64,000 bases of DNA from Takakia lepidozioides (taxonomy: Eukaryota; Streptophyta; Takakiopsida; Takakiales; Takakiaceae), in the NCBI GenBank assembly GCA_030704615.1, contig CM060731.1, positions 26,598,001 to 26,662,000 of the forward strand, given 5' to 3'. Below, piece by piece: positions 35,406-50,400 of this stretch. Position 1 is the stretch's first letter. Each line of letters begins with the position of its first letter. The notes under the pieces were generated by a model that was not told where the DNA came from, searched no databases, and saw only the letters and a list, made by a program, of their open reading frames with translations. Made by a program: the position numbers and the translations under genes.

Positions 35406-38400
35406 TTATTTGTACATAGAAGAGATCTCCTCTTTGAACCGGGATGCAACCACATCGCGCCGAACCTTCATTGTGGGAGTCAATAACCCATTCTCAATCT
35501 GAGACACATGGTTACCACAAAGTCAATTGTAGTACTTATGTAGCATTTACAAGCTTGTCTGCGAATCCATAACATGCCCCAAAAGGGGCAGATAATTGCT
35601 TTCATCTGTCACTCTCTCTTCAGCTACTTGCATGCCTGACAGTGTCATCTGGAAGAGTATACCACAACTGGATAAGCAATTGACATCCTGTATTTCTGGC
35701 CTACTGTAATTGATGTTGCAATCAGGATGTCACAGCCCATGACAGTTCCATACTGAGATGATCAAGTCACCAGAACTATTCGGTACTTAGCTTCCATGGC
35801 AGTGGTGTAGTTAGGGAAAGCATTACGCATACCTATATCCTCTTGCTACCCACCGTCGTACATGTGAGTTTCTGGGACTGAAAATATGAAGGTTCTAGGA
35901 CACAGGCTGTAGCAGCCCTTGACTAACAAGATCAGTCACTCACCCACTAGCAATACCCACCCACATAGCAAGTGTCACACATACCGTGAAGGTTTCCTTG
36001 AGAAGCACGAATGGTCCAATTGTATTAGAACAATTTCCAACACTGCACTCACCAAACAACAGAACTGGTTTACAAATGCAAGTTTCAAACCATGAACCAG
36101 CCAATGTCTTGAAGCACAGCTCATCTTTTATCACAGCAAGTGTGTCCGGATCCATATGATAATTTCATTTTCTGCTCTCCTCCGTTTACCTCTGTGAAAA
36201 TTGTAATGCCCTCAACCTCCCCTCTCTTTGAGTTGAGACATAGTTAAGTTCACGACTTTGGTTGTACATGTCAAGAACTTCAAATCATCCTCTACACAAA
36301 AACAAGTATCTAATGGACGTAGATGAGAACAAGACATCAACAATGCTAAATGTCTGACATGAGATAGAGAAAGGGACTGAACGATCACAACTAGTTGTCA
36401 GGCAAAAAACAAAGGAAATCCATGCAGCAGGAAAGAAACTCATTCCATCCACCGAAGGGGCAAAGGGAAGAGAGAGAAGGATAGATTCCAAGACAAATAC
36501 ATAGCATATGGTTAACTTACTACGTAATAAGTTCCCGGCGAATCAAATCCCTTAAGTCCTGGTTAGAGGGCTCTGAGGTGTCACCCTTGAACTCAGCAGT
36601 CACGGCTCGCAATGCATCATCATTGGCCACAATCACTGCCCCCAGGCGTCGCTGGTCCTGTACTCATGCAAAATTCCACTAGGGTCTTTCACTATCCACC
36701 GAAGCCATAACAGATTCAAAAGTGTGTTGGGGAGAGAGATCTGTAATAGTCTCAACAAACCTGACCAACCACAACAATATGCTGGATCAATTCGCTTTGC
36801 ATGGCAGCTTCCTCTATCTCGGTTGGCTCCACATTCTCACCTATCACAACAGAGGCCAATAAATGATCTTTACTTTGAGGCTTTGACAACTGAACCGCTC
36901 CTGAGAGTCTCACAACCCCACAACACGTGTGAATGAGATATTTTTGGACTTGACAGTCCTCTTGGCTTCAGCCACCCTTGATAGGGAAGGAGTGCAAACA
37001 GGGCAAAGCGAAAAACCAAAGAGCACTGTGATAGAAACTCTCTCCTTAGTTTCTTCTCATAGTTCCACCAATCATTCTACTTGCTTCCGAGATAGAAAGG
37101 AACACACGGAAGGGGCTTGTTCTCTTCCCTCCCCCGTCCAAAGAGAACCAGGGGTAGAATACATACCTGTAGAAAGGACAATAGTGTCTTTGGCACGGCC
37201 ATCCAAGACCAAGTTGCCTCCGCAAGCACGTGCGGGCCCAACTTGAGAAGCAGGCACTTCCCACCCAAGATCGCCAGTATCAAACCAGCCATCATTGTCT
37301 ACTGCTTTGCTTGTGGCTGCTGGATTCTGTGACATAAGTTGGCCAAAACAGGTAAGTCCTGCTTTCTTTGATTCACTCGTCTCACATAGACAAAAAATGG
37401 TCGCAATATCATACAGGATAAGTGCTTGGCATTTATTCAGTAACCGCATCATTCATCAAGAATGATTCCAGTTATGGAGATATCCCTGAAGAAGCATACT
37501 TTTATGTTTATGCACCCACACTCAATCTCCTTCACAACACAAATGGGTTATTAAGAAATAAATCTGAGTGGATTTAAACCCAACACCCAAGTTCTTTTTT
37601 GCCAGTTTCCATTTGAGACATTGGGGTGTAATCTAAGGACTTCTGGACGAAACAGCAGTATTGAGAGCTATCTTCATCAGCCACTGGCTTAGATCCGATG
37701 GCTCCAATTAGCGGACAACATCTCTAGAAATCTACACTATAAGATGCATTCATTGAGAATTTGTACCTTATAATACCCTTTCATGACTTGAGGCCCACGA
37801 AATTTAACAATCCCCTTGATGCCAGGTGCCACTGTTTTGCCAGTTTCTGGATCCACCACCTTCATCTCCGTTTCTGCTATAGGCTTTCCCACTGTTCCCA
37901 AAACCTGTTCAAATAGAACATCAGTTACAGGCCTTCCTCCCTACCCTTCCCTGGAACAATGAATATGAAAAAGGGAATGCCCAATGTGCGGGCGGCCTGA
38001 AGACAATATCCATTTTCTGTTACACTGTCCGGGTATCTATATCAGAGATCGACCCTCTTCAGGACCATCAAGAAAATAGTCCCTGCACCTCTGTTCACCA
38101 ACTTCAAGTATAAAGTACCATTTCATTTCTCTCTCTATTGCCCCCTATACTATGAGATCCGCGGGAGATTCCATTGTCTATTCCATGGAACTCAATCTCT
38201 CACTGAGGTCTTTCAATATGAGGATCAGAAATGCTTGGCAGCCTACCTGCACGAGGCATTCACCCTTAGACAATCACTAGAACAATAGTTCTTATCTCTC
38301 TGGTTTCCTGTTTTCTCTCATGTTTTTCTTTCCATTTTGTCCCATAAGCTCTATGAGCTTTCCGCGGACGTTATAAAGCACCATTCCATTCTCTCAAACT

Positions 38401-41400
38401 GGGCGCGGGGTCAATGGCCACAAGGCTATGGCAAACAAAGTCTTATGAGTACATTCTCTCTCTCAAATCTGGAAATCACATACTACCTGCGTCAGCCCCT
38501 GACAAAGGTAGTTTCTGTCCCTTTGTGTTCCGCTCAAACTGAGCGCGGGGTCAACGGCCACAAGGCTACGGCAAACAACTTATGAGTACATTCTCTCAAA
38601 TCTGGAAAGCTGAACAGATTGTTTACATCACAGTACGCCCCACTACTGGACTGAGACCCTCACAAAGGCAGTGTCTGTTCCCTCTTCTTCTGCCCAACTG
38701 GGAAGGGGGTCTACGGCTACAAGTCTACAGCAAACAATGTCTTCTGAGTACATACTCTTCAATCCCTAGGAGAAATTTTCTTCTACAATCTTGGCTGTCT
38801 GTGGACGTTATACACTCCTAGGCGGCCCAATTACCTTTCGGCACCTTTATCTCCTTCCCTCCTGAGGGCATTGGGGCGGTTCAGGGTGGGCTCCCACAAT
38901 CTTCGGATAGATTGTACTCATAAGACGTTGTTTGCCGTAGCCTTGTGGCCATTGACCCCGCGCCCAGTTTGAGCGGGAACAAAAGGGACATAACCTACCT
39001 CTGTCAGGGGCTGACGTTGGTAGTAAGACTTACCTTCATATAAAGAATTAATCCGGGTTTTCCAGATATCCTCTAGAAATCCCTTCACACAAGCATCAAT
39101 CTGCTGTGTGTGATTTGCCCAAAAACTAGGCCCCAGGAGGGCCTGGGCTTTTGGCTCAGCCTCGAGACTTTCAAAGTTGGTAAACAGGGGTACAGGCACA
39201 ATTCCCTTGATAGAATTGAAGAGAGCGTCTCTTTGGTGAGAGAACCCCGGACAGTGTATCAGAAAATGAATACTGTCTTCAGATTGCCCACACAACGAGC
39301 AATTGCACTCTCCCTTTCCTCTCTGCTTCTGTTTGCTGTTCAAAGGTAGGCTTCCTGCCCTGAGTTTAAATTTCAGTCTAGTGCCGAGAGTGGGTAGACC
39401 CTTGAGGTCATCCAAGATGTCCTCCCCCATGTCACTGACTGGAAACAAGTTCAGGGAAGTTTTCTGCCGAACTTCATTTTCATCAGACAATCTCATGGCA
39501 ACAGACATGGCTTCGGACAATACAGCCTCTAAGTCAGATTTATCCAGCAGGGTCAAGACTTGCGGATCCAGGTCCAGTCCTTGAGAATCTCTTCTACTCT
39601 CTTCTGCCAGGACTTAGCCTGTTTGACAGGGCGGTCCTGTTTCCAAGATATAGAGTCGATTAACTTAGGATATCTGGTGTTGGGCATATGTTGCAGCTGA
39701 CCCCACCATCTGACCTTGAATTCATCTCGTCGGGAGCTTAAGGACGGAATGCCAAACTCACCCGAACAGCCACATTGGCTGTTTTGGAGCATGCTGACAT
39801 ACACTCCTTAAGCACCCCCACTTGAATGGATTCTAGAGACTTAGCCTGGTTGGAGTTATCAACCCATATAGCAGATCCGTACTCCAAGGCAGGTCTAATA
39901 ACGCGACAAAGCATGGTTTTCTTAACCTCAGAGTTGACCCCTCTGCAGTGGAAAAATTTAGTGAGCCCCAGAGCTTTGCCCTTGCCAGTTTGAACAACTT
40001 TCCGGATATGTGCATCCCAATTACAATTGGAGGAAAACTCAACGCCCAGGTAAGTGTAGGAAGGGAGGACCGGGATCTCTTGGCTACCCCACTGCCACTT
40101 AAGATCACTTCCTCCCTCTCCTCTGTCGTTGAATGCTACCACTGCACATTTGCTGACATTAGCCTCTAGCCCCCAAAGATCAAAGTATCTCTTCGCGCAA
40201 TCAATCAACTCCTGGAGATTGGTTGGAGTTTCCCCTATACCTGCGAAGTCATCCGCAAACATAAGGGCTGGTATGGTGGTATCACCCACCCTTAACCCAA
40301 ATCCCTCACTTTCCACATCCTCGAGGAGTTGATTGATAAAAACATTGAAGAGCAGAGGGGAGAGAGTACATCCTTGAGCTACACCTTGGTCTATGTCAAA
40401 GAAGTTGGACTTCTGTCCGTTAACAGTGACACAGCTTTTGGTGTGAGCATACAAGTTGTGGACAACTCTCCACATCTTTCCCTTGATCCCACAAGACCAG
40501 AGGCGGAACCATAGGCCATCTCTCCACACTGTGTCATAAGCCTTTTTGACATCCAGGAAAAAAACGTAAGTGGGTTTCCCTTCTTTTTTCCTTCCCTGGA
40601 TAATCTGGCTTAGAGTGAAGATATGATCCACACAGCCCCTGTTTCGCCGAAAGCCAGCTTGGCCTTCATGGAAACAACCTCTAGACTCCAGATCAACCTC
40701 GAGACGAGTACTTATAACTCTGCAGAATGTCTTGCCAACAGCATTGAGGAGCGTGATGCCACGGTAGTTCCCCGGTTCTTCTCTGTCACCCTTCTTGTAT
40801 AGATTGACAATAACCCCCTGTCGCCAGCGAAAGGGGATCATTTCAGTCTTCCAGATAAGGTTAAAGAGGAGAACTAGGGCCTCTATCATGGGATCGCCAC
40901 CGTGCTTGATAAGCTCGTTGACAATACCATCAGGTCCACCAGCTTTATATCCATTTAAATGTTCAATTGCTTCCACAATCTCAGAAGAACTAATGGGAGC
41001 GTTATAAGCCATTGAAATATACTCCAGTTCATCAGGGCTGTTTTGAATCATAATAACAGTTTTTCCAACTGTGTCCCTCCATTCAGCAGAAGACCCCTCA
41101 CTGTTAGACCTAGAAGTTCTGCCAAGGATACTGTAGTGATTTTCAAAGGTTTTGACAATGTCAACCGATGAAGTCACCACTGCACCTTTAGTAGTCTTCA
41201 GCGCTTGTACTTGCTGACTGTTTTTAGGCTTGTACAAACGTTGAAGGGCCAACCAGAATTTCTTGTCATTACCACCATGGTGGTTTGAGTTTATTTCACT
41301 GTATAACTTGTCCCAGTATAATTTCTTCTGAGACCTAACAAGCTGATTGATATCTTTACGGAGCTGGTAGTACCTCGCCCACAATTCTCTGTTGGTTTTC

Positions 41401-44400
41401 AAATTGCAGCACTCTTTATAAAGGGCTCGTCTCTCGGCTATCTTGAGTTTGATCTCATTGGTCCACCAATTAACAGCTCTACCGCAGACAATTAGTTTCC
41501 TCCCAATGATCTTGTCAGCCACGGAGGAAACGAAACTCTCCCAAGAGTCCACTGCTCTTTCGACTTCATTTCTTGCGTTGTCAGAGCGAGACTGAAGTTC
41601 TTGGAGCGATTGGACAAAATGAGGGAGAGCCTCTTGCAAGGCCCGGACGTACTCAGCCTTGACCTCCTCATTATGGAATTTTTCTATGCGCCACTTCCGA
41701 ATCGAACGTTTCACAGATCTCTTGGTGTTGGGAAAACACCGTTTGATCTCAGTCCAAACCAGGAAGTGGTCAGAGGTACCAATATCAGTTCTGTCGATCA
41801 ACACATTGGCACACTGGGGAAACAAATTTTTGTCCATTATGATATAGTCCACAATGGAACGTTCCCCAGTTTGGGATTTCTCACGAGTCCACTACACTTG
41901 GTCACCTCTTGTCCTGTTATTCAAGGTCAAAAGCTGAAGCTCTTCCAGACAGTTAATTAACCGTCTGCCATTAGAATTCAGCTCGTCCTCACCAAAAGGC
42001 CCAATGATATCGTCCTGATGGAGCCCTTTGCCCACCCGGGCATTGAAGTCACCCAATAGCACTACCTGACCTTTGGCAAGGAACGAAGCACAGTCCAGCT
42101 TTACATCTTCGAAGGCTTTGTCTGCGTCAGCACTAAGGGTCCCCTCTGTGGGCATGTAAACACAACCCACAAAGACGTCCTTTGTACTCATGCCGCCCTT
42201 CAGATTCAGTTTCAGCCAGATACTATGCTCGTACCTCAAACCCTTATTGATAATTTCACAATTATCAAACAAGAAATCACGGACAAAGAATCCAACCCCT
42301 TTTTGACCGCGTTTGGCAGAGGCTGCCTTGAGAGTACACATCCTACCTGCCCATTTATAACCATTGACATCTCCAACCAGTTTATCCGTCGTTTCCCATG
42401 TTTCTTGCCCAGCACAGATATGAATATCATTAGTCCGAAGGACTTGTCCCACTTCGAGTTGTTTCCTGTGGTTAGTAAGCCCTGAGAAGTTGAAAGTGGC
42501 CAGCCGCAAGCCAGCCCTTTGCATGTGAATTGTTTGTCGTCTAGGTAGCTTGTAATTGCTCCTGGACGGCCAACCGTTCTGCAAAGGGGGGACAGTTACC
42601 CCATGTGTAGATTTTGCTCGTCTTGTGTAAACTTTGAGAATTGGTAAACCATTCAGGGTACCAAATCCTTCAGTTACACGACGCACAGGCTCCGCACACT
42701 TAGGGGCATATTGTCCGTCAGACTGCTTGGGGACAATTACCCCGTGTATAGATTTTGCTCGTCTTGTGTAGACTTTGAGGATTGGTAAACCATTTAGAGT
42801 ACCAAGTCCTTCAGTTACACGACGTTCAGGCTCTGCACACTTAGGGACAGATTGTCCGTCTGACAGCTTGGGGGCAATTACCCCGTGTATAGAATTTGTT
42901 CATCTTGTGTAAACCTTGAGGATTGGTAAACCATTCAGAGTACCAAATCCTTCAGATTCAGGACGTTCAGGTTCTGTACACTTAGGGGCATCTTGTCCTT
43001 CAGGCTGTTTGGATTCAACCTCATCCAGAGCATCAAACCGATTAGAAACTCTCAAGTTGAAGTCCTTGCCCTTGGTTGTCTTCCTAGAGCGCCCCATTGA
43101 ATCACCAATGTCTAAGACCGCTCTCCAGCCAGTCAAGGGACGAACTTCTTTGAGATTGAATTGATGTGGGACTCTATTAGAAGCACTTTTGGTCATTGCA
43201 ACCTTCAACGTACCCCTGTTATCAAGTCTCGAGATGGAACCATTAGCCATGAAATCCAAGCCTAAGCTAGAGCATGTAGTTTTAAAGGACACATCGTCCA
43301 TCCTGGGATTCACCCCAAAAACTACACATGAAGCCCTAGATTTGGCATAAGTAACCAATTCCCAGGAATCACCCTGGGGAATCTTCGGATAGAGACTGGC
43401 AGATGGGAAAACCTGCAACGGGAGGACCGCCTACGTCCAGCTTGCACAGGGCGCAACCGGGAAATTGAAACTGAAGAACACTTCTTCTATTGCCCTCTAT
43501 ACTACGAGATCCGTGGGAGATTCCACTGTCTATTCCGCGGAACCCAATCTCTCACTGAAGTCTTCCACTATGAGGATCAGAAATGCTTGGCAGCTTACCT
43601 GCAGGAGGCCTTCACCCTTAGACAATCACTCGAGCAATAGTTTTATTTTTGGCTCTGGTTTTGTTTCCTCTCTTCCATTTTGTCCCATAAGCTCTATGAG
43701 CTCTCTGCGGACGTTACAAAGCACCATTTCATTTCATTTCATTTCTTTCCGCGGACGTTATAAAGCACCATTTCTTTTCATTTCTTTCATTTCATTTCAG
43801 CGGACGTTATAAACTTCCATTTCATTTCATTTCATTCAACACTCTTTCCCTCTTGTTCAGTCCAACCTGGGCATGGGGTCTTTGGCCACAAGCCTACACT
43901 CTATGAGATCCATGGGAGATTCTATTGTCTATTCTGAGATAGTCAATCTCTCACTACGAGGATCAGAACTGCTTAGTAGCATATTTGCATGAGGCATTGA
44001 CTCTTTAGACACTCCCTTCAGCAATAGTTGTTTTTGGGCTGCTTGTTCATGCTTTCTCTTGTCCCATACGCTCTTTGAGCTTTCTGCCGACATTCGTTTC
44101 ATTTCTTTAAAAACATTCAAAGTCCTTTGACCCTTTTGTAGAAAAGACAGCTCACTCTGTCAAATAAATTCAGGTTAGCTCATGAATGTACATACTCCCA
44201 TCAATTGAGCCATGGAATTGGCTACTAGCAATTATGAAGAATTATGACTTACATTGCTATCTGGAAGACGAGTAGCAACCACAGGAGAAGTCTCTGTAAG
44301 GCCGTACCCATTCAGCAATGTCACACCAATAGCCTGCCAACCCCATCTCCACTTATATCTTCCAGATGGTAACAAAGTTCATTATGGAGAAATGAAATGA

Positions 44401-47400
44401 AATGAAATGAAATGAAATGAAATGAAATGAAATGGAACTTCTTTAAACGTCCGCAGAAAGCTCAAAGAGCTTATGAAAGGGAATGAAATGAAATGGTACT
44501 TTATAACGTCCGTGGAAAGATCAAGGAGCTTATCGGACAAAAGGGAAAAAACAAGAAAGAAGAGACAAAACCACACCTAAAAGCAGCCCAAAAGCAACTC
44601 CTGCTCAAGGGATTGCCTAAGGGTCAAGGCCTCATGCAGATAAGCTGCCAAGCATTTCTGAGCCTCATAGTGGAAGACTTCAGTGAGAGATTTGGATTTG
44701 ACCACTTATGAACTGAATCAAAATAGATGACATATTGTCTCAACAATTGCATGATCACATCAAGATAATCATCTTCTCTTACAACTGACAGCTCAAAAAC
44801 AGATTCTCTTGGTATAGAGATGCTTGTGTAAAGAGATTTCTAGAGGATATCTGGAAAACTCGGATCAATTGTCTGTTCCAAGGTAAGTCATACTACCGGC
44901 GTCAGCCACTGACAAAGGTAGTTTCTGTCCCTTTGTGTTCCGCTCAAACTGGTCTGCATTGTCAGGGCGTTGCCAAGAGCACAGTGTTGATTATGCAAGC
45001 AGTAACTTGCCATCCCAGTTGCAATACAAACTACAACAACTCTCCTATTAATATTGTTGAAACTACAGAGAATTTTCACCTGAAAAAACTTGTCCACATA
45101 GGGAGGAAGACTTCCACCTCCGCTGATTGCTGCCTGCAACATCATTGAACCCAGTATGCTTGTTCTGAGAATCTTGCAAGGGGAGAAGCCATCACAGAGG
45201 TCCTGACCAGTGTTGGGCGGTTCTCTGGTTTTGGGTGAAAGAACCGCCGGTTCCGGACCTGGGTATATGCCCCCTTAACCTCGGGTATTAAAAGTTCAAA
45301 TACCCTAGTCAAGATTGAACCGGCGGATACCAAAATCTATTTACACGTGAACTTCACCGAACTGGGGGTTCTCTAATAGCTAGTATCCATAAAAACCTGA
45401 CCTACAAGTTGGAATGAGAGGGGAGGGTAAGGGTAACTGCACCCGACACATACCCTGGGTATAAGGGCGGTTATCTAAGGTTAGCGTGGAAGCCTTGAGG
45501 AAGAAGAAGGGTAGTGAAAATGCTAGAACTGAATGCCAACAGGCCAACAGTGCAATCTAGAGGAAGTTTAGTGTTAGTTGTGCTAGAAAATGAGCTTAAT
45601 TATTGACAATTGTGGCCATCTCATACATGCACATTTTTTTTTTATTCTGTCCATAATAACCGGGTCATCTCTCGGTTCTCTATACGGTTCTCTACCCATA
45701 TACCCGAGCACCGGATTTGGCGGATAATTGCATTAAAGAACCGGTATAAAACATACCGGTGAAAAATGTAACTCAGAGATATACCCTGCACCGCAGGTTC
45801 TCTAACTGTCCATGTTTTTAAGTACCCGGCCCAGAGGTTCTCTATTTACCTTCCACAAGATAGAACCTACCCTGCAGGTTCTACCCAGAACGAGAGAACC
45901 GCCCAACACTGGTCCTGACGACCAGTCTGGTACCCAATGGAAGGGCGGCAACAGCTGAAATCCCCCCCCCCCATTAATACAGGTATGCAGTAATCATGCT
46001 ACTAAACACAATTATATTTCCAACATCATACCTTTTTGATGCCGATGGCTTTTAAAATCTTGCTGTAGACAAGCTTCTGTGCTAACAAATGGAAGGGAAG
46101 CAACACCATTGCAGCAATGGTTGCAAACACCCACACCCTTGCAGCTGCCAATGCATTAGGGGGCTCTCTTGCTCTTGTCAGGTCCATTCCCTGCCCATTA
46201 AAGAACCTCCACAAATGATAAGTAGTACATGCAATTTCAGCATGCACCCTGTACAGTGACTTATCTGGAATCTACATGTGTATCTTAAAATTCTCTAAAA
46301 GAAGTTTTCTGAACAGCACAACCTAAAAGAAGATCTTCAAATAAGCCATTTTCTGGTGTTGTCAAACAGACCTGCTGTATGCAGCGATAATCCAAATACT
46401 TGAGACTGAGGCTCAAAAGGGTTTGTGCCACCCTCTTTTTAGTCTTTGACCCTGCTGCCAGCTGCTTTTGTACTCCACTGTAAGCCCCACCCACAGACTC
46501 AACTCTGATGCAAGCTGCTTGTCCTCATTTATGATGTTTGAGGCCCAGGATACCATCTATATCATTAACGATATCTTACTGATACGATCATGAAAGTTGA
46601 GAGAGATGGGACAGTGCCCCATACTTGTACCATGGTTCAGCATTTTGTAGACCTTACGATACACCGCCGTGATATATCTATCGTAGGAGTACCCTTGACA
46701 ACAAAAGGGACCCCTTGCTAAGACTTGTTTAGATAGTTTCAAAAGCATAAGAAAAAAGAGATGAAGAAGGAATGTTCATTAAGGCTATGCGAGGCCAGAA
46801 GTGGGGGTTACTATCTCTGAATAACTGTGAAATCCTCTCATCTCATGAAGGCTAGGACAAATCCCATCATTGGAAAACGGGGCACCTTTACTATGTTAAG
46901 ACATACAGTCGGGTAGTTCTGACGCCTTGTCCCACAAGCACCCAGCTAGCAGGAACGATCTTCCCACAGGTCTTGTCACACCAAAAGGGCAACCATCCAG
47001 TATGTAGCGTTTAACTCAGTGAACCCCTTTGTTGTAGCTGGGTTGACTGCATAGGATAACCTCTGATACTCCAGTACTGCCATAGAACCCTGACCACTGG
47101 GCAAATGTGTTGAAAACTTTACAACTTGCACAACAGCTTTCAGGGTTACTTGAAAAACTTCGAAGATGGTGGTACCTGTAGAGAATGTCAAACACGAGGG
47201 GAACAGCTACAAAGTAATCCGATGGATATTGGACCAAGTCCTCCTGTATACAAAAGTGGAACTAGAACCTCAGTAACCCTTTCACATGGTTTTCAATGAA
47301 TGTTAGCTGAGCAACAAACAGCCACAAGTTTATGACAAGGTCCAACCAGGCTGCTCAGATAGTTATTCTTAAAGTTCATATTGATCCACACACAGGTAGC

Positions 47401-50400
47401 AACTGACTTGAAGGACACATGCTACATAATCTACACACTAGGTAGATCATGTATACCTAATCTAAACAAAGCTGATGGGGACAATAGGCTTGATATATCC
47501 TCTCATCTCTCTTCATCATAGTGCTGACAATGTAGATATAAACCTCAATTTCTCTTTCCATATTCCAAGGTTCTTTGCTCCAGCAAACTGCATTTCACTT
47601 GATGGCTCAAAGAACTTATTAGGATGAAGTATGCACAGTGTGATTATTATTAGTGATTACGCAAGTTCTCCTAATAATCAAGGACACGCCCCATTGTACC
47701 TTCAAGCTCTTAACATTGGTGTACACTTGAGTCACTCCACGAGAGAGAGCAAAATACTCAACAGAGCGCTCATACATGTGCCAAGGAGGTAGCAGACTGA
47801 GAAATCGGTCACCAGGGACTGGTTGTACAACTGAACCCAAATGCACAATCTGTCCAAGCTCACACGGATCCCACCCAAACAGTCAGTCTAGATACATCTT
47901 TATAGTACAAAGATGATTCGTGTCAATAAAAGAAACTGGAGAATCACCAAACCTGATAAGATAGCAACCTGAAAGGCAGGTCAGAGCTCGACAGCGATAC
48001 AATCAGGAACTGTTTCGTCCTCTACTGTTACAAAAGAGGGTATGGAAAGGCTTGGTGGATGATGAAGAACCTGGTGGAGAAGATTGGCATGAGTGAGCAT
48101 AACAGCCTTGGGATTTCCGGTGGTGCCACTAGTGTACACCAACGTCGCCACATCATCGGCCTGTATTATGTCATACTGCACCCTTTCACCTGCCAAAATC
48201 AATTCAGAGAACTTAAACTGGGCTGGAAACTAGGAAGCTCAAAGATATCTGGTGCGAGTGATTCCTAGGGCTAAGGATTGCTAAGGAGGAGTTTCTGCAT
48301 TGTTTCCCTCCTTCGGCCACTTCCAAGATCTGAGATATGTATGCGAACAATTGGAATAACCTGCACAAAACAAATGATCTTGACCGCACAAGAGTGTGTG
48401 CATGTGCGTGAGGGGGACATACAGACAGAGGTAACATTTATGAGTGGGTAGCACTGGGGATTGGCTTTCATTTCTGACAAAGTATGCATGCCTGTTATAC
48501 CCTAAGTCAGAAACATGCCATAGTACAAGTTTTTTGATTCACACATTGTTTAAAAAGAAGGAAAAAATGAAATGAAATGGAACTATATAACCTCCGCAGA
48601 AAGCTCAAAGAGCTTATGGGACAAAACAAAAGCAAGAAACAAAAAAAAGAATAAAATACAAAGCGTGAAGCCAGAAGCAGCCCAAGAGCAACTACTGCTC
48701 AAGGAAAAAATGAAATGAAGTGAAATTGAACGTTATAACGTCTGCAGAAAGCTCAAAGAGCTTATGGGACAAAAGGAAAGCGAGAAACAACAAAGAATAA
48801 AAGACAAAGAGCGAAGCCAGAAGCAGCCCAAAAGCAACTACTGCTCAAGGGATTGTCTAAGGGTCGAAGCTTTGTGCAGAAAAGCTGCCAAGCATTTCTG
48901 ATCTTCATAATGGAAGACTTCAGTGAGAGATTGGGTGTCCCCGAATAGACAGTGAATCTCCCATGGATCTCATAGTAAAGAGGGCAGTAAAAAAAGAAGT
49001 GCTCTTCAGTTTCAATGCAACAGTTGGGCCCAGTGCAAGCTGGGCATAGGAGGTCTTCTCATTGCAAGTTTTCCATCTACCAGTCTCTATCCATAAATTG
49101 TAGGAGCCCACCCTGAATCGCCCAAAATGCCCTCGGAAGAGAGGGAGATAAAGGTGCAAATAAGTAATTAGGCCGCAAGATTCTATCATCACGGAGAACT
49201 AAGAATGTCTCTCAGTAGAAATGGAGTTTTTTTGTTAGAGTGGCCGGCTTCCATGTTCGCCAGACCCGAAGTTCCAGAGGTTCTCTTCTGATGAAAAAAG
49301 AAAGAAACCTCATAGCGTGCATGTGCCCAAGGGCCCAATAGACAGTTCAACACAAAGAATCACTCATATCAAAACAACCCAGATGTTGCCTGGAGACAAA
49401 AGGTACTAGACACTTCTGGTCCTCAAAGCTGAAGGTTCAGTCTCTAAATAGATAAGAATGCTGAGACAGGGAGAGAAGAACCTGAGCTGTTAACAGCAGC
49501 AAGAGCTTGCCGGCTTGTATGACCTGAAGCCAGAAGTTCGTCATAAACATAAATGGGGATTTCAGATGAAGAGTTGTCATTGCCACTATTGACCAGAGCA
49601 GCCTTGGAACCCCAAAGCATCACCACAAACTTCAGTTTGAGAAGGTCCTTAAGGTGAGGAGCTAGCTTGATGTACATATCCGGGTTGTCGACTACGAGTG
49701 CAACACTGCATAAAACATCCACCAAAGCTCTTTCATCAGCCTCCTCAACTGGGACGCATAACACAAGCCCACCAAGCCACAATACCCACGAATTCCTCTT
49801 GCTAAGGCACATGTACAAAATGAAAGAAGCGAAAGGATCCAAACCTATCAGAGTGGGTGATGATGTGAAGCAACTCCTCGGTTGACGACCTTGATCCTCT
49901 GACGGCATCCGTTGCTCCAGCCGCCATTATCCCTAATGGCAGTATAAGCTGAGTCATGTGCACTAAAGGTAAATAAAACCCTAAACATGGGAACCAATGC
50001 AGAAACCCAAGAGGTTTCACTAATCTTATTATTCTCCTTAAAGCTGGCAGCCATGCAATGGTCAAATTCTAATTTCACAGTAAGATGACCTTTGACTTTC
50101 AAGTAGTTCCCTCAATTCAAATCTTATTTGAGAACTGCAAGTCTACTCTCTGCACTCAATAATGTACACCAAAAAATTTATGAGTACATTTACCTTGATC
50201 AGCAATCAACCAACGGTGGGAGTTGTCAGCAAACAGAGATATGTTTTGGTCTGGAGTGACCCCATACACGCGTAGTCCCTCCGCAAAATCTAGAATGACT
50301 TGCTCTAACTGTGCCACTCAAGCACCCAACCAAACCTGCACCATTACTGCATGAAGAACCTTGTGTACTGACCCCCTAACATTGGCAGACTGTGTTTACA

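Noticed and set aside
38918-39584. Independent host gene with a zinc knuckle
   Set aside because: It is the C-terminal part of the LINE open frame, out of phase with the RT by frameshifts.
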